The notes under the pieces: generated by a model | What the model was told of the DNA's origin: nothing | The model's database searches: none | The model's input: the letters and a program-made list of their open reading frames with translations, nothing else | Shown here: positions 25,951 to 32,826 of the stretch, piece by piece | Position numbering within the stretch: the first letter of the stretch is position 1 | Layout of the letters: every line of letters starts with the position of its first letter | Assembly (NCBI GenBank): GCA_035626995.1 | Contig: DASPMP010000276.1 | Location: forward strand, 1 to 60,333 | Origin: DASPMP01 sp035626995 | Lineage (GTDB): Bacteria; Gemmatimonadota; Gemmatimonadetes; Gemmatimonadales; Gemmatimonadaceae | DNA length: 60,333 bases | Reading direction: 5' to 3' | Translations under genes and position numbers: made by a program

Positions 25951-26922
25951 TTAGCTGTCGCGGCCAGGGCGTTCGAGTTCACTCAAAGGCATTGCGCGAC
26001 CTCGGCGTACCAGCCCCAACACATCGGGACGCGCATAGTGCCCCGCCACATCCAGCTGCCAGCGCGGGCCACTGATCTTCTGCGGGTCCACTTCGGCAAA
26101 GAGCAGGTCCTGTTGCTCGTGCAGCGGCCCGGCGAGCGCTTTCCCATCCGGATCGACGACGATGCTGTCTCCCGGGTTGATCCAGCCGGTCGGCGAGGGC
26201 GAAATACTGGCCTTGAATGCGAACCGGTCGGGGAGATCGTCCATCCGCATCGCGCTGCAGCAACTGATCACGTAGACACGCCCCTCTTTCGCGATGTGGC
26301 GCACGGTGGAGATCCACGGCTCGCCCCGATCCCAGGTTGGCGCGATGTAGAGGTGCACGCCGGTATCGTACAGCGCCTGTCGCGCGAGCGGCATGTAGTT
26401 CTCCCAGCAGACCAGGCCTGCAAGCCGACCCAGTGTGGTGTCGTACGACTTCAGCGACGACCCGTCGCCCTGCGCATGGACGAGTCGCTCACCAGCGGTC
26501 GGCACCAGCTTGCGATGAACGCCCAGGACCTCGCCGTCAGCGCCGATGAACAGCAGCGAGTTGTACAGCGACGTGCCACTGGCCTCCGCGTTACGCTCGT
26601 TGATTCCGATCGCGACGTGCACGCGCGCAGTACGCGCCGCATCGCAGAGCTTCGCGACCGCCGGTCCAGGAACAGTGACGGACTGATCGAGCAACTCCGC
26701 ATACAAGGCGCGCAGCTGTTGCGTCTGGCCGGACGCGATGTGCCACACCCACACGGGATATCCCGGGACGAACGCCTCCGGGAAAACCACCAGGCGTGCC
26801 CCGCGCGCCGCCGCATCCGCGATGGCCTGACAGGCACGATCGACCGTCGCGTCGCGATCGAGGAACGCAGGACTGATCTGTGCAGCCGCGATGAGGAAAG
26901 GCGGACCAGGTGTGTATGGCAT
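25951..26922 (-). CDS. Carbon-nitrogen hydrolase, nitrilase family
   Basis: A 323-residue cytoplasmic enzyme of the nitrilase superfamily. The catalytic triad is visible: Glu49 in VVFPEAF, Lys138 in VHRKLVPT, and Cys172 in LVCWENYMPL. VFPEAFVPGYPVW and CWENYMPLAR are typical of true nitrilases (branch 1), so hydrolysis of a nitrile to acid plus ammonia is likely; the substrate is unknown. It is 12 bp downstream of the DUF2164 gene and ends a minus-strand run that includes a GNAT and a TonB receptor. Confidence 0.92.
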   Translation of the reverse strand: MPYTPGPPFLIAAAQISPAFLDRDATVDRACQAIADAAARGARLVVFPEAFVPGYPVWVWHIASGQTQQLRALYAELLDQSVTVPGPAVAKLCDAARTARVHVAIGINERNAEASGTSLYNSLLFIGADGEVLGVHRKLVPTAGERLVHAQGDGSSLKSYDTTLGRLAGLVCWENYMPLARQALYDTGVHLYIAPTWDRGEPWISTVRHIAKEGRVYVISCCSAMRMDDLPDRFAFKASISPSPTGWINPGDSIVVDPDGKALAGPLHEQQDLLFAEVDPQKISGPRWQLDVAGHYARPDVLGLVRRGRAMPLSELERPGRDS

Positions 26923-26934
26923 TCGTTGCGGCCC

Positions 26935-27213
26935 CTACCGCCGCTGTTTTCCTTGGGCCAGCCAATACGGGAACTCATCACGCGTGCACAGCGCGGCAAG
27001 GTCTGACGCGCGCTCATCGAAGAACTTCTTGGCATCGGCGATCGCCAGGTTGTACACGCTGGGTCCGATATCGGCGAGGATGTAGTCAAGCAGAAGGGAG
27101 GCCTTCAGGTCACCGATCTCCTGATCGAGCTCCCTGTCGACGTACTGGCGAAGCGATGCGATCGCACGCTTGCGAGCGTCGTCTGATAGCCGTAGAGGTG
27201 TTTGATCGCGCAT
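26935..27213 (-). CDS. DUF2164 family protein
   Basis: A 92-residue small protein matching the DUF2164 family over nearly its whole length: LSDDARKRAIASLRQYVDRE, then IGDLKASLLLDYILADIGP and VYNLAIADAKKFFDERASDL. ATG 27213 is used; the open frame extends to 27255 without support. Function unknown. It lies between the GNAT gene (66 bp upstream) and the nitrilase (12 bp downstream), probably in one transcript. Confidence 0.87.
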   Translation of the reverse strand: MRDQTPLRLSDDARKRAIASLRQYVDRELDQEIGDLKASLLLDYILADIGPSVYNLAIADAKKFFDERASDLAALCTRDEFPYWLAQGKQRR

Positions 27214-27279
27214 ATCAGAAAGGTGCGGAGCAGGGGGACCAGCAGGGAAGGTCAAAGCGCTGCTGGCATACGTGTGAGC

Positions 27280-27705
27280 CTACGACAGCGGTTTGGTCAG
27301 GCGCACCCCTGACCTGTCGTAGCCGATCCGTTCATAGAACGCGTGCGCTCCGCTGCGGTGGCTTCCCGACGTTACCGAAATGCGGACCGCGCCAGCGTCA
27401 CGCGCCCACGATTCAACAGCCGCAACCAGCGTGCGACCGATGCCGCGTGATTGGGAGCGTGAGTCCACGACGAGCGTCGTGAGCCACGCCACTACCGCCG
27501 ATGCGTGAATCGACGGAAGGAGGTGGCAGGTGATCACACCGGCCACACGCTCATCCACTTCGGCGACCAAGGCGACCGCGGAAGGAAATGCGGCGAGCCG
27601 CTCCAGCCGCGCGACAACGTCTTCCGCCGTCGCGGGATACCCAAGCTCTCCGAGGAGCTCGGCGATGACCTGGGCGTCGGGTGCGATCGCACCGCGAATG
27701 ATCAC
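27280..27705 (-). CDS. GNAT-family N-acetyltransferase
   Basis: A 141-residue GNAT enzyme. The acetyl-CoA binding motif A is SQSRGIGRTLVAAVESWA, preceded by LTTLVVDSR and followed by ISVTSGSHRSGAHAFYERIG and YDRSGVRLTKPL. The GTG start at 27705 overlaps the stop of the TonB receptor gene (GTGA), giving translational coupling. The longer open frame to 28440 runs through the receptor in another phase and is rejected. The acceptor substrate cannot be deduced. Confidence 0.9.
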   Translation of the reverse strand: MIIRGAIAPDAQVIAELLGELGYPATAEDVVARLERLAAFPSAVALVAEVDERVAGVITCHLLPSIHASAVVAWLTTLVVDSRSQSRGIGRTLVAAVESWARDAGAVRISVTSGSHRSGAHAFYERIGYDRSGVRLTKPLS

Positions 27706-29897
27706 TGCTGCCGCCAGCGATACCGCACCGCAACATTCGCCATGAACCCTTCGAGCGGACCCCAGACGTCGGTCGTCCAGCGGCCGCCGACGCCAGGCGT
27801 TGGCTGGACGAGACGCTGGTAGTCCGTCATCCGCACGTTCAGCAGGTTCTCGAAGTTTGCCACAAGCTCCACTGGACCAAACTGCCGCATCGCGAGCGCC
27901 ATCGTATAGACGTACGGCTTCGACGCGCTGAGATACGGATTGTTGTGCAACAGCTGTCGGCCATAGTAGATGGCCTCGATCCCACCACGGTACACACCAG
28001 GCTTCTCGAACATGAGGTCCGCGCCCGCGCGGTGTCGGGTGAGTAGGTGCATTGGCTCGCGCGCGTCCGTCTCCGGATTCGTGCGGGAGCCCCGCGCATA
28101 TCCATACGTCAGGAGGAACTTGTTCTCGCCGAGGAAGCGCCAGATCGCGGCAGCTTCCACTCCGGACATGTGCGTGGCGCCGGCCGCGTTGCGGAGCGTA
28201 CCGCTGCGCGCGGGGTCGCCGATGTCCACCAGCTGGATGGCATTCCGGATGGATGACGTGTAGCCAGTGACCAGCAACTCCGCGCCGAGCGCGTGGCCAC
28301 TGATGTCCAGCATTCCACTCGAGCTTCGTTCGGCGGCGAGCGCCGCTGGCTGGATTGCGCGAAGGCCGATCGCTTCGACTTCTTCCGTCATTGATGACGG
28401 GGGCGCGAAGCCGGTCCCGCCACTTACACGCACCGACCACTCGTCAGTGGGATTGAAGAGGACAGCGACGCGCTCGGTCTGGGTGAGTTCGCCGGCGAAG
28501 TTCATCAGTCCTGCCGGGTGTCGATCGAGCCGGACGCTCAGGGAAACGGTGACAGGGCCGAGATCCGCATCGGTCGTCCCGAATAATCCTGGTGTCACCC
28601 AGTCATGATCGAACGCATCGTTGAGCTGGTTCCGATAGGCGTCACCTTGCACGGCTGCGCCAACCACGACTACTCCGCGATTCACCCGTGAGGTGTGTGT
28701 CACTTCGGCGAAACCGGTCGAGATGCGATCGCGCTCCACAGGACCAGTTCCGAAAGCCCGTTCGCGTCCGTTGGTCGAGAAGGCGACCCGCGCGGCGACA
28801 TGCGAAGAGTCACCCCGGGGCAGACGCAACGTGAGCCCGGCATCGGTACGCCGACCGGTCAGTCCCTCGCGAAAAGGTGAACCGTCGGGCGCCAGTGCAC
28901 TTCCGAGCGTCCCTCCCTGCCGGTCGTCGTAGCCGTATCCCGCGGTAACGAAGAGCGAGCGACCGGCTGAGTCGTCCCACGACAGCCGTGGCCGCACGCC
29001 CCAGCGGTCGGCGCGCGCCTGGTCGCCCCAGCCGTCGTCGTCCACGTCGGCGGCCCCCTGCCTCGTTCCGGAGGCGAGCAGCGACACACCGGCGTGCGAC
29101 GAAAGCCGACGGCTCATCCAGGTTGCAGCGTCGGTGACATCCAGAGTCCGTCGATTCAGCAGCAGCTGGTTGTCGCCGGTGGGCGACTTGGAGACGAGAT
29201 TGATCACCCCGCCGAGGGCCTGAGCCCCATATAAGGAAGACGCGGCGCCCTTGATGATTTCCACGCGCCGGAGATCCACGGGCGAGATGTCGAGCGGTCC
29301 GAGTGCGCTGGCCGCGCCGCCATATAGGGGAAGGCCATCCGCGAGCATGGCGGTGTACTGCCCGGGCAGCCCCAGGATTCGCACGCTGCCCGTGCCAAGC
29401 CCGGGCGACGCCGCCTGCACGCGCAGCCCCGGCGTCTCATTGAGCAGCATCGTGATGCCGCTGGGGGCCATGAGTGTATTCTCATCCACCTCCATCTCGT
29501 CCACGACTTCGACGCGCAGCGGCGTCTTGCCGGCCAGCCGCTCGGTGCGGGTGGCGCTGACGGTCACCTCCTCCATCTCGGCCATCCGGTCTTCCATGGC
29601 GACGTCGATGGTCACGGAGATCGTGCTGTCGGCGACGACGGTGACGGTAGCGCGCTTCGGCGTGAAGCCAATGCGCGTCACGTCCACGGTGCGACGTCCG
29701 GCCGGGAGCACCAGACGCGCGCGGCCGCTCGCGTCCGTCGTCGCAGTGCGCCCTTCCGAGCGCACCAGGAAGCCGTCGAGCATTCCCATGGATTCGCGTA
29801 CCGTCACGATGACGGTCCCGGAATCGGGCCGCTGCGCCTCGATTGCTGGCGTGAGCAGGAGGAGCAGCGGCAACATCACGGACAGGCAGGTTCGCAT
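27702..29897 (-). CDS. TonB-dependent outer-membrane receptor
   Basis: A 731-residue receptor. The signal peptide is MRTCLSVMLPLLLLLTPAIEAQ, followed by a carboxypeptidase-regulatory-like domain (about 28-100) and a TonB plug. The plug shows GITMLLNETPGLRVQAASPG, VRILGLPGQYTAMLADGLPL and GAASSLYGAQALGGVINLVSK. A 22-strand-type barrel follows, ending VRYRWRQQ without the C-terminal aromatic usual in these barrels. The plug is typical of vitamin B12, metal or siderophore receptors (BtuB/CirA-like). The upstream neighbour (29924-30832) is His/Met-rich, which hints at a metal such as copper; that is inference. It overlaps the GNAT gene. Confidence 0.92.
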   Translation of the reverse strand: MRTCLSVMLPLLLLLTPAIEAQRPDSGTVIVTVRESMGMLDGFLVRSEGRTATTDASGRARLVLPAGRRTVDVTRIGFTPKRATVTVVADSTISVTIDVAMEDRMAEMEEVTVSATRTERLAGKTPLRVEVVDEMEVDENTLMAPSGITMLLNETPGLRVQAASPGLGTGSVRILGLPGQYTAMLADGLPLYGGAASALGPLDISPVDLRRVEIIKGAASSLYGAQALGGVINLVSKSPTGDNQLLLNRRTLDVTDAATWMSRRLSSHAGVSLLASGTRQGAADVDDDGWGDQARADRWGVRPRLSWDDSAGRSLFVTAGYGYDDRQGGTLGSALAPDGSPFREGLTGRRTDAGLTLRLPRGDSSHVAARVAFSTNGRERAFGTGPVERDRISTGFAEVTHTSRVNRGVVVVGAAVQGDAYRNQLNDAFDHDWVTPGLFGTTDADLGPVTVSLSVRLDRHPAGLMNFAGELTQTERVAVLFNPTDEWSVRVSGGTGFAPPSSMTEEVEAIGLRAIQPAALAAERSSSGMLDISGHALGAELLVTGYTSSIRNAIQLVDIGDPARSGTLRNAAGATHMSGVEAAAIWRFLGENKFLLTYGYARGSRTNPETDAREPMHLLTRHRAGADLMFEKPGVYRGGIEAIYYGRQLLHNNPYLSASKPYVYTMALAMRQFGPVELVANFENLLNVRMTDYQRLVQPTPGVGGRWTTDVWGPLEGFMANVAVRYRWRQQ

Positions 29898-29923
29898 GGG
29901 TCAGAAATATGACTGCGCGGGTC

Positions 29924-30832
29924 TTACAATGAGCCGACTCCGATCCTGAGGGAGAACGACGACACACGGGCGAATCCGTACTCCGCAGCGACCGTCGCCT
30001 TCCACAACCGTCCTTCGACGCCAACCGTCGATGTCGAGCCGAACACATTCTCGTCCTCCAGGTCCACGGCCGCGGACTTCTCGTGCGACCGGCCGAGGCT
30101 CCTCGACAGCATCGCGTAGGGCGCGATGGACGCCCGCCCGCGCCACACGGTGAACTCCCGGCTTGCGAGCAGGTCCACGCCATAGACACTGAACGCGAGG
30201 TCGTCCGGGCCGAACATTGACACGACGCTCAGCCGTCCTGCCGCCGACAGCTTGCCCCAGCTCTCGCGCGCCAGGTTCTGCTGCAGCTGTGCCCCATAGA
30301 AGCCGTAGTTCGCCGCCGGATTCTTCGTAAAGAAGACGCCGACGTCAGTGCGGTCTGTGAGGCCCACCCGTCCAGTCAATCCCGGGAACTCCAGCCCACT
30401 CCCTTCGAACAACCAATGGGTGGAATCCGGGTGGACGAAGGTGTCGTTCCATGCGGCGTCAGTTGCGTCGATCCCCGTCTTCCACTGCACCACAGAGATG
30501 TCGAAGTTCCCTGCGCCCATCGGCTTCGCGCCGGTGAGTGGCTTGAAGTACGTGACCACCGCCGCCTCACCCGTGAACTGGCGCCATGCGGCCTGCGTCA
30601 GCGCTGCGTCCAGCTGGAAGGAACATTCCTTCCACCGCGGGCTGACGTGCAGCGTCGGCTGCCCGGGCCCACTGCCGCCGTGCGAGTGTCCGCCGTGGTT
30701 CATCATGCCGCCGCTATACGGCTGAAGGCTTGACTGCGCCTGCGCCGGCGCGACCGCCGCGATGGCCGCCGCCAGCACGATTGCGCGGCGCATGCTGGTG
30801 GCAAGGAATTTCGCCCAGGTCGTGATTGTCAT
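29924..30832 (-). CDS. Exported protein with His/Met-rich N-terminus
   Basis: A 302-residue exported protein. After a signal peptide (ending APAQAQ) comes SGGMMNHGGHSHGGSG, which could bind copper or another soft metal. The rest is strand-rich (ISVVQWKTGI, GRVGLTDRTDVGVFFTK and AEYGFARVSSFSLRIGVG), consistent with an outer-membrane barrel with a C-terminal beta-signal. GGGGG precedes ATG 30832. It lies 26 bp upstream of the TonB receptor gene and is probably co-transcribed. A joint role in metal handling is plausible but not proven. Confidence 0.75.
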   Translation of the reverse strand: MTITTWAKFLATSMRRAIVLAAAIAAVAPAQAQSSLQPYSGGMMNHGGHSHGGSGPGQPTLHVSPRWKECSFQLDAALTQAAWRQFTGEAAVVTYFKPLTGAKPMGAGNFDISVVQWKTGIDATDAAWNDTFVHPDSTHWLFEGSGLEFPGLTGRVGLTDRTDVGVFFTKNPAANYGFYGAQLQQNLARESWGKLSAAGRLSVVSMFGPDDLAFSVYGVDLLASREFTVWRGRASIAPYAMLSRSLGRSHEKSAAVDLEDENVFGSTSTVGVEGRLWKATVAAEYGFARVSSFSLRIGVGSL

Positions 30833-30850
30833 ACGGTCCCCCTCATTGTC

Positions 30851-30892
30851 TGATCGTTGTCTGCGACCGTGAGTCGGTCACTCGTGCGATCA
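30851..30892. promoter_or_regulatory. Nested dyad upstream of the TonB-receptor operon
   Basis: Two inverted repeats share nearly the same centre: TGATCG (30851-30856) with CGATCA (30887-30892), and GACCG (30865-30869) with CGGTC (30875-30879). They lie 19-60 bp upstream of the start at 30832, where a promoter or 5' leader would be. They could form an operator for a dimer or tetramer, or a leader hairpin. Confidence 0.45.
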
Positions 30893-30995
30893 GGATGCGG
30901 GGGACAAGGCGATGGATCGCTCGTTCCGGTCGGTCGGGACGTCCAATCCCGCCGGGTCGGACCTTACAATTGCCAGGCGACCCCCAGACTGGCGG

Positions 30996-32198
30996 CTAGG
31001 CGCCCACCGTCTGTCGAAAGTCCGAGGGAGTCTGGCTCGTGTGCTTCTTGAACACCTGGTTGAAGGTCGACTTGGACGCGAAGCCGGCGTCCAGCGCGAG
31101 CGACAGGATCTTCAGCGTCCGCCCATCACCGGCGGCGATGCGGCGCTGCACCTCGCGAACGCGATACCCGTTGACGAAGTCGTAAAACGTCTCGCCAATT
31201 CCGGTGTTCAGGACCTCGGACAATTTGTGCGGCGTCGTACTCAACCGTTCGGCAAGGTCCGCCAGCGTCAGCTCGCTGTTCTTCCAGGGACGCTCGGCGT
31301 CCATCAGTGCCAACAGCTGCTCTTTCAACCGGCGCGCTTCGGCGTCCGACAACCCGGAGCGCTCGTACGCCGGTTCGGAGTTCTCGGCCGGCGCGGCCGT
31401 GACGCTCGCGACGGCCATTACGGACGGCGCCTGCACCGGCTTCGCCACCGCGATGGGATACTCGGCGGTCTCGAACCGAAAGACCTCAGGCTGCCGGAGC
31501 CCCATGTAGCCAATACCATATATGAAGAGCGCGATCGCCAGTGCCACGAAATCGTCGCCGCGGCTGATGCGCACCCATCCCGTGGACTCCGCCAGCGCGA
31601 TGCCGATTGCCATCAGCCAGATGGCGGTGGCGGAACCGCCGAGCCAGAGAAGCCAGCGGAGGTTCACCCGTTCGGTGGAGGAGTAACTCTTCTTCACGTT
31701 CTCGCGATGGCGTCGCAGGAACGCGATCGTGGCCCAGATGTACGCCATGCCCGAGACGTACTTCAGGGGGTCGGCGATGCGAATCCACAGCGGGATGTCG
31801 CCGGCCACCAGGCTGCGGTACCAGGCGATCTTGTCAGCACCGCTCATCAGGTAGATGGGAATCCCGAGGAGTACGACGACCAGGAAGGGAACGAAGTGGA
31901 AGGTGTCACGTCTCGTCAGGCGATAATCCCGGTCAGCCGCGGCACGCGCGTACAGGTAGACGAGCGGCCCGTACAGGAAGGGAAGTGGGTACGCCCATCC
32001 GAAGAAATGCGGGAAGCGTTGCTCCAGGCCCGCGGCGTGATACACCGTCGAGGCCATGCCGACGGAGAAGACGAGCATCGCGGCGGCGAGGAGCTTGTTT
32101 GCCGTCCGGTTGCGTCGCTTCGTGACGAGCGCAACGGTCAGGAAAACGCCCTGAATCGCGCCAAACAGGATGATGAGGTACAGCCAGTCGAGGGTCAC
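30996..32198 (-). CDS. Membrane-anchored AraC-family transcriptional regulator
   Basis: A 400-residue protein. The N-terminal half (residues 1-235) has about seven hydrophobic segments (LYLIILFGAIQGVFLTVALV, FVPFLVVVLLGIPIYL and FVALAIALFIYGIGYMG). The C-terminal 110 residues are an AraC/XylS double helix-turn-helix: LTLADLAERLSTTPHKLSEV, then SLALDAGFASKSTFNQVFKK. A polytopic sensor joined to AraC DNA binding suggests direct membrane-to-DNA signalling. It lies just upstream of the His-rich/TonB operon on the same strand, the likely target. The start is ATG 32198. Confidence 0.9.
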   Translation of the reverse strand: MTLDWLYLIILFGAIQGVFLTVALVTKRRNRTANKLLAAAMLVFSVGMASTVYHAAGLEQRFPHFFGWAYPLPFLYGPLVYLYARAAADRDYRLTRRDTFHFVPFLVVVLLGIPIYLMSGADKIAWYRSLVAGDIPLWIRIADPLKYVSGMAYIWATIAFLRRHRENVKKSYSSTERVNLRWLLWLGGSATAIWLMAIGIALAESTGWVRISRGDDFVALAIALFIYGIGYMGLRQPEVFRFETAEYPIAVAKPVQAPSVMAVASVTAAPAENSEPAYERSGLSDAEARRLKEQLLALMDAERPWKNSELTLADLAERLSTTPHKLSEVLNTGIGETFYDFVNGYRVREVQRRIAAGDGRTLKILSLALDAGFASKSTFNQVFKKHTSQTPSDFRQTVGA

Positions 32199-32322
32199 GC
32201 CGGCGTGAGGGAGGTATTAAAGCGCCCACTTCGTACTTTGATCCAACGCGACCAAGAATACGACGAAAGTTGGTGGAGGACGAGGGAAGGCTGAAACCTG
32301 GCGGCGCCCGATACCGTTTCTC

Positions 32323-32360
32323 TTGACAGCGACAGGAACCGCCCTTAGCGTGTCCTGTCG
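32323..32360 (+). promoter_or_regulatory. Candidate promoter and operator of second padR
   Basis: TTGACA at 32323-32328 with TAGCGT 17 bp downstream resembles a weak sigma-70 promoter. A perfect 8-bp inverted repeat overlaps it: CGACAGGA (32330-32337) and TCCTGTCG (32353-32360), 15 nt apart. As at the first padR gene, the dyad sits across the promoter, consistent with autorepression. Confidence 0.5.
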
Positions 32361-32387
32361 ACAGCTACAGAAACCTTCGGAGCGCAC

Positions 32388-32723
32388 GTGCCACCACGAC
32401 CTCAGACCGATGCCCTGCGGGGCTCGCTCGACCTGCTGGTGCTCAAGACCCTTTCCCTGACGCCGATGCATGGCTGGGGCATCAGCCAGCGCGTCCAGCA
32501 AATCTCGGATGGCGTGCTGGAGGTGAACCAGGGCTCACTGTATCCGGCGCTGCAGCGGCTGGAGAAGGTGGGATTGGTCACCAGTGAGTGGGGAACCACC
32601 GACAACAATCGCCAGGCGCGGTATTACCGCCTGACCGCCGCCGGCCGCCGCGCGCTCGGCGCGGAGCTGGAAAGCTGGCGACGCTTTGCGGCCGGCCTCG
32701 AGGCCGTGCTGCGCACCACGTAA
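32388..32723 (+). CDS. PadR-family transcriptional regulator
   Basis: A 111-residue winged-helix regulator: GSLDLLVLKTLSLTPMHGWG, then VNQGSLYPALQRLEKVGLV, with the wing at ARYYRLTAAGRRALGAELE. GTG 32388 has GGAG 5 nt upstream. It is followed by two ADOP permeases (starts 32827 and 35535), the usual arrangement, and preceded by the dyad at 32330-32360. Ligand unknown. Confidence 0.92.
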   Translation: MPPRPQTDALRGSLDLLVLKTLSLTPMHGWGISQRVQQISDGVLEVNQGSLYPALQRLEKVGLVTSEWGTTDNNRQARYYRLTAAGRRALGAELESWRRFAAGLEAVLRTT

Positions 32724-32724
32724 C

Positions 32725-32795
32725 GCTCTCGGCTCTCGGCTCTCGGCCCTCGGCTCTCGGCAAGCCGAGGCCGAGGCTGATCGCCGAGGCTGATC
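32725..32795. repeat. Heptamer tandem repeat, hairpin and 13-bp tandem between padR and ADOP
   Basis: Directly after the padR stop are five 7-bp units of GCTCTCG (32725-32759, the fourth GCCCTCG). Then comes AA flanked by CTCGGC and GCCGAG, which gives a strong hairpin. GCCGAGGCTGATC follows, repeated twice in tandem (32770-32782 and 32783-32795). It could attenuate the transcript between regulator and permeases, or be a simple-sequence expansion. There is no T-tract for a classical terminator. Confidence 0.7.
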
Positions 32796-32826
32796 ACCAA
32801 GACTTCACCCTTCTGCAGAATCCCTC

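Noticed and set aside
27706..28440. N-terminal extension of the GNAT gene
   Set aside because: The 386-codon frame passes through the TonB receptor in another phase and has no conserved start; GTG 27705 fits the GNAT domain and the 4-bp overlap.
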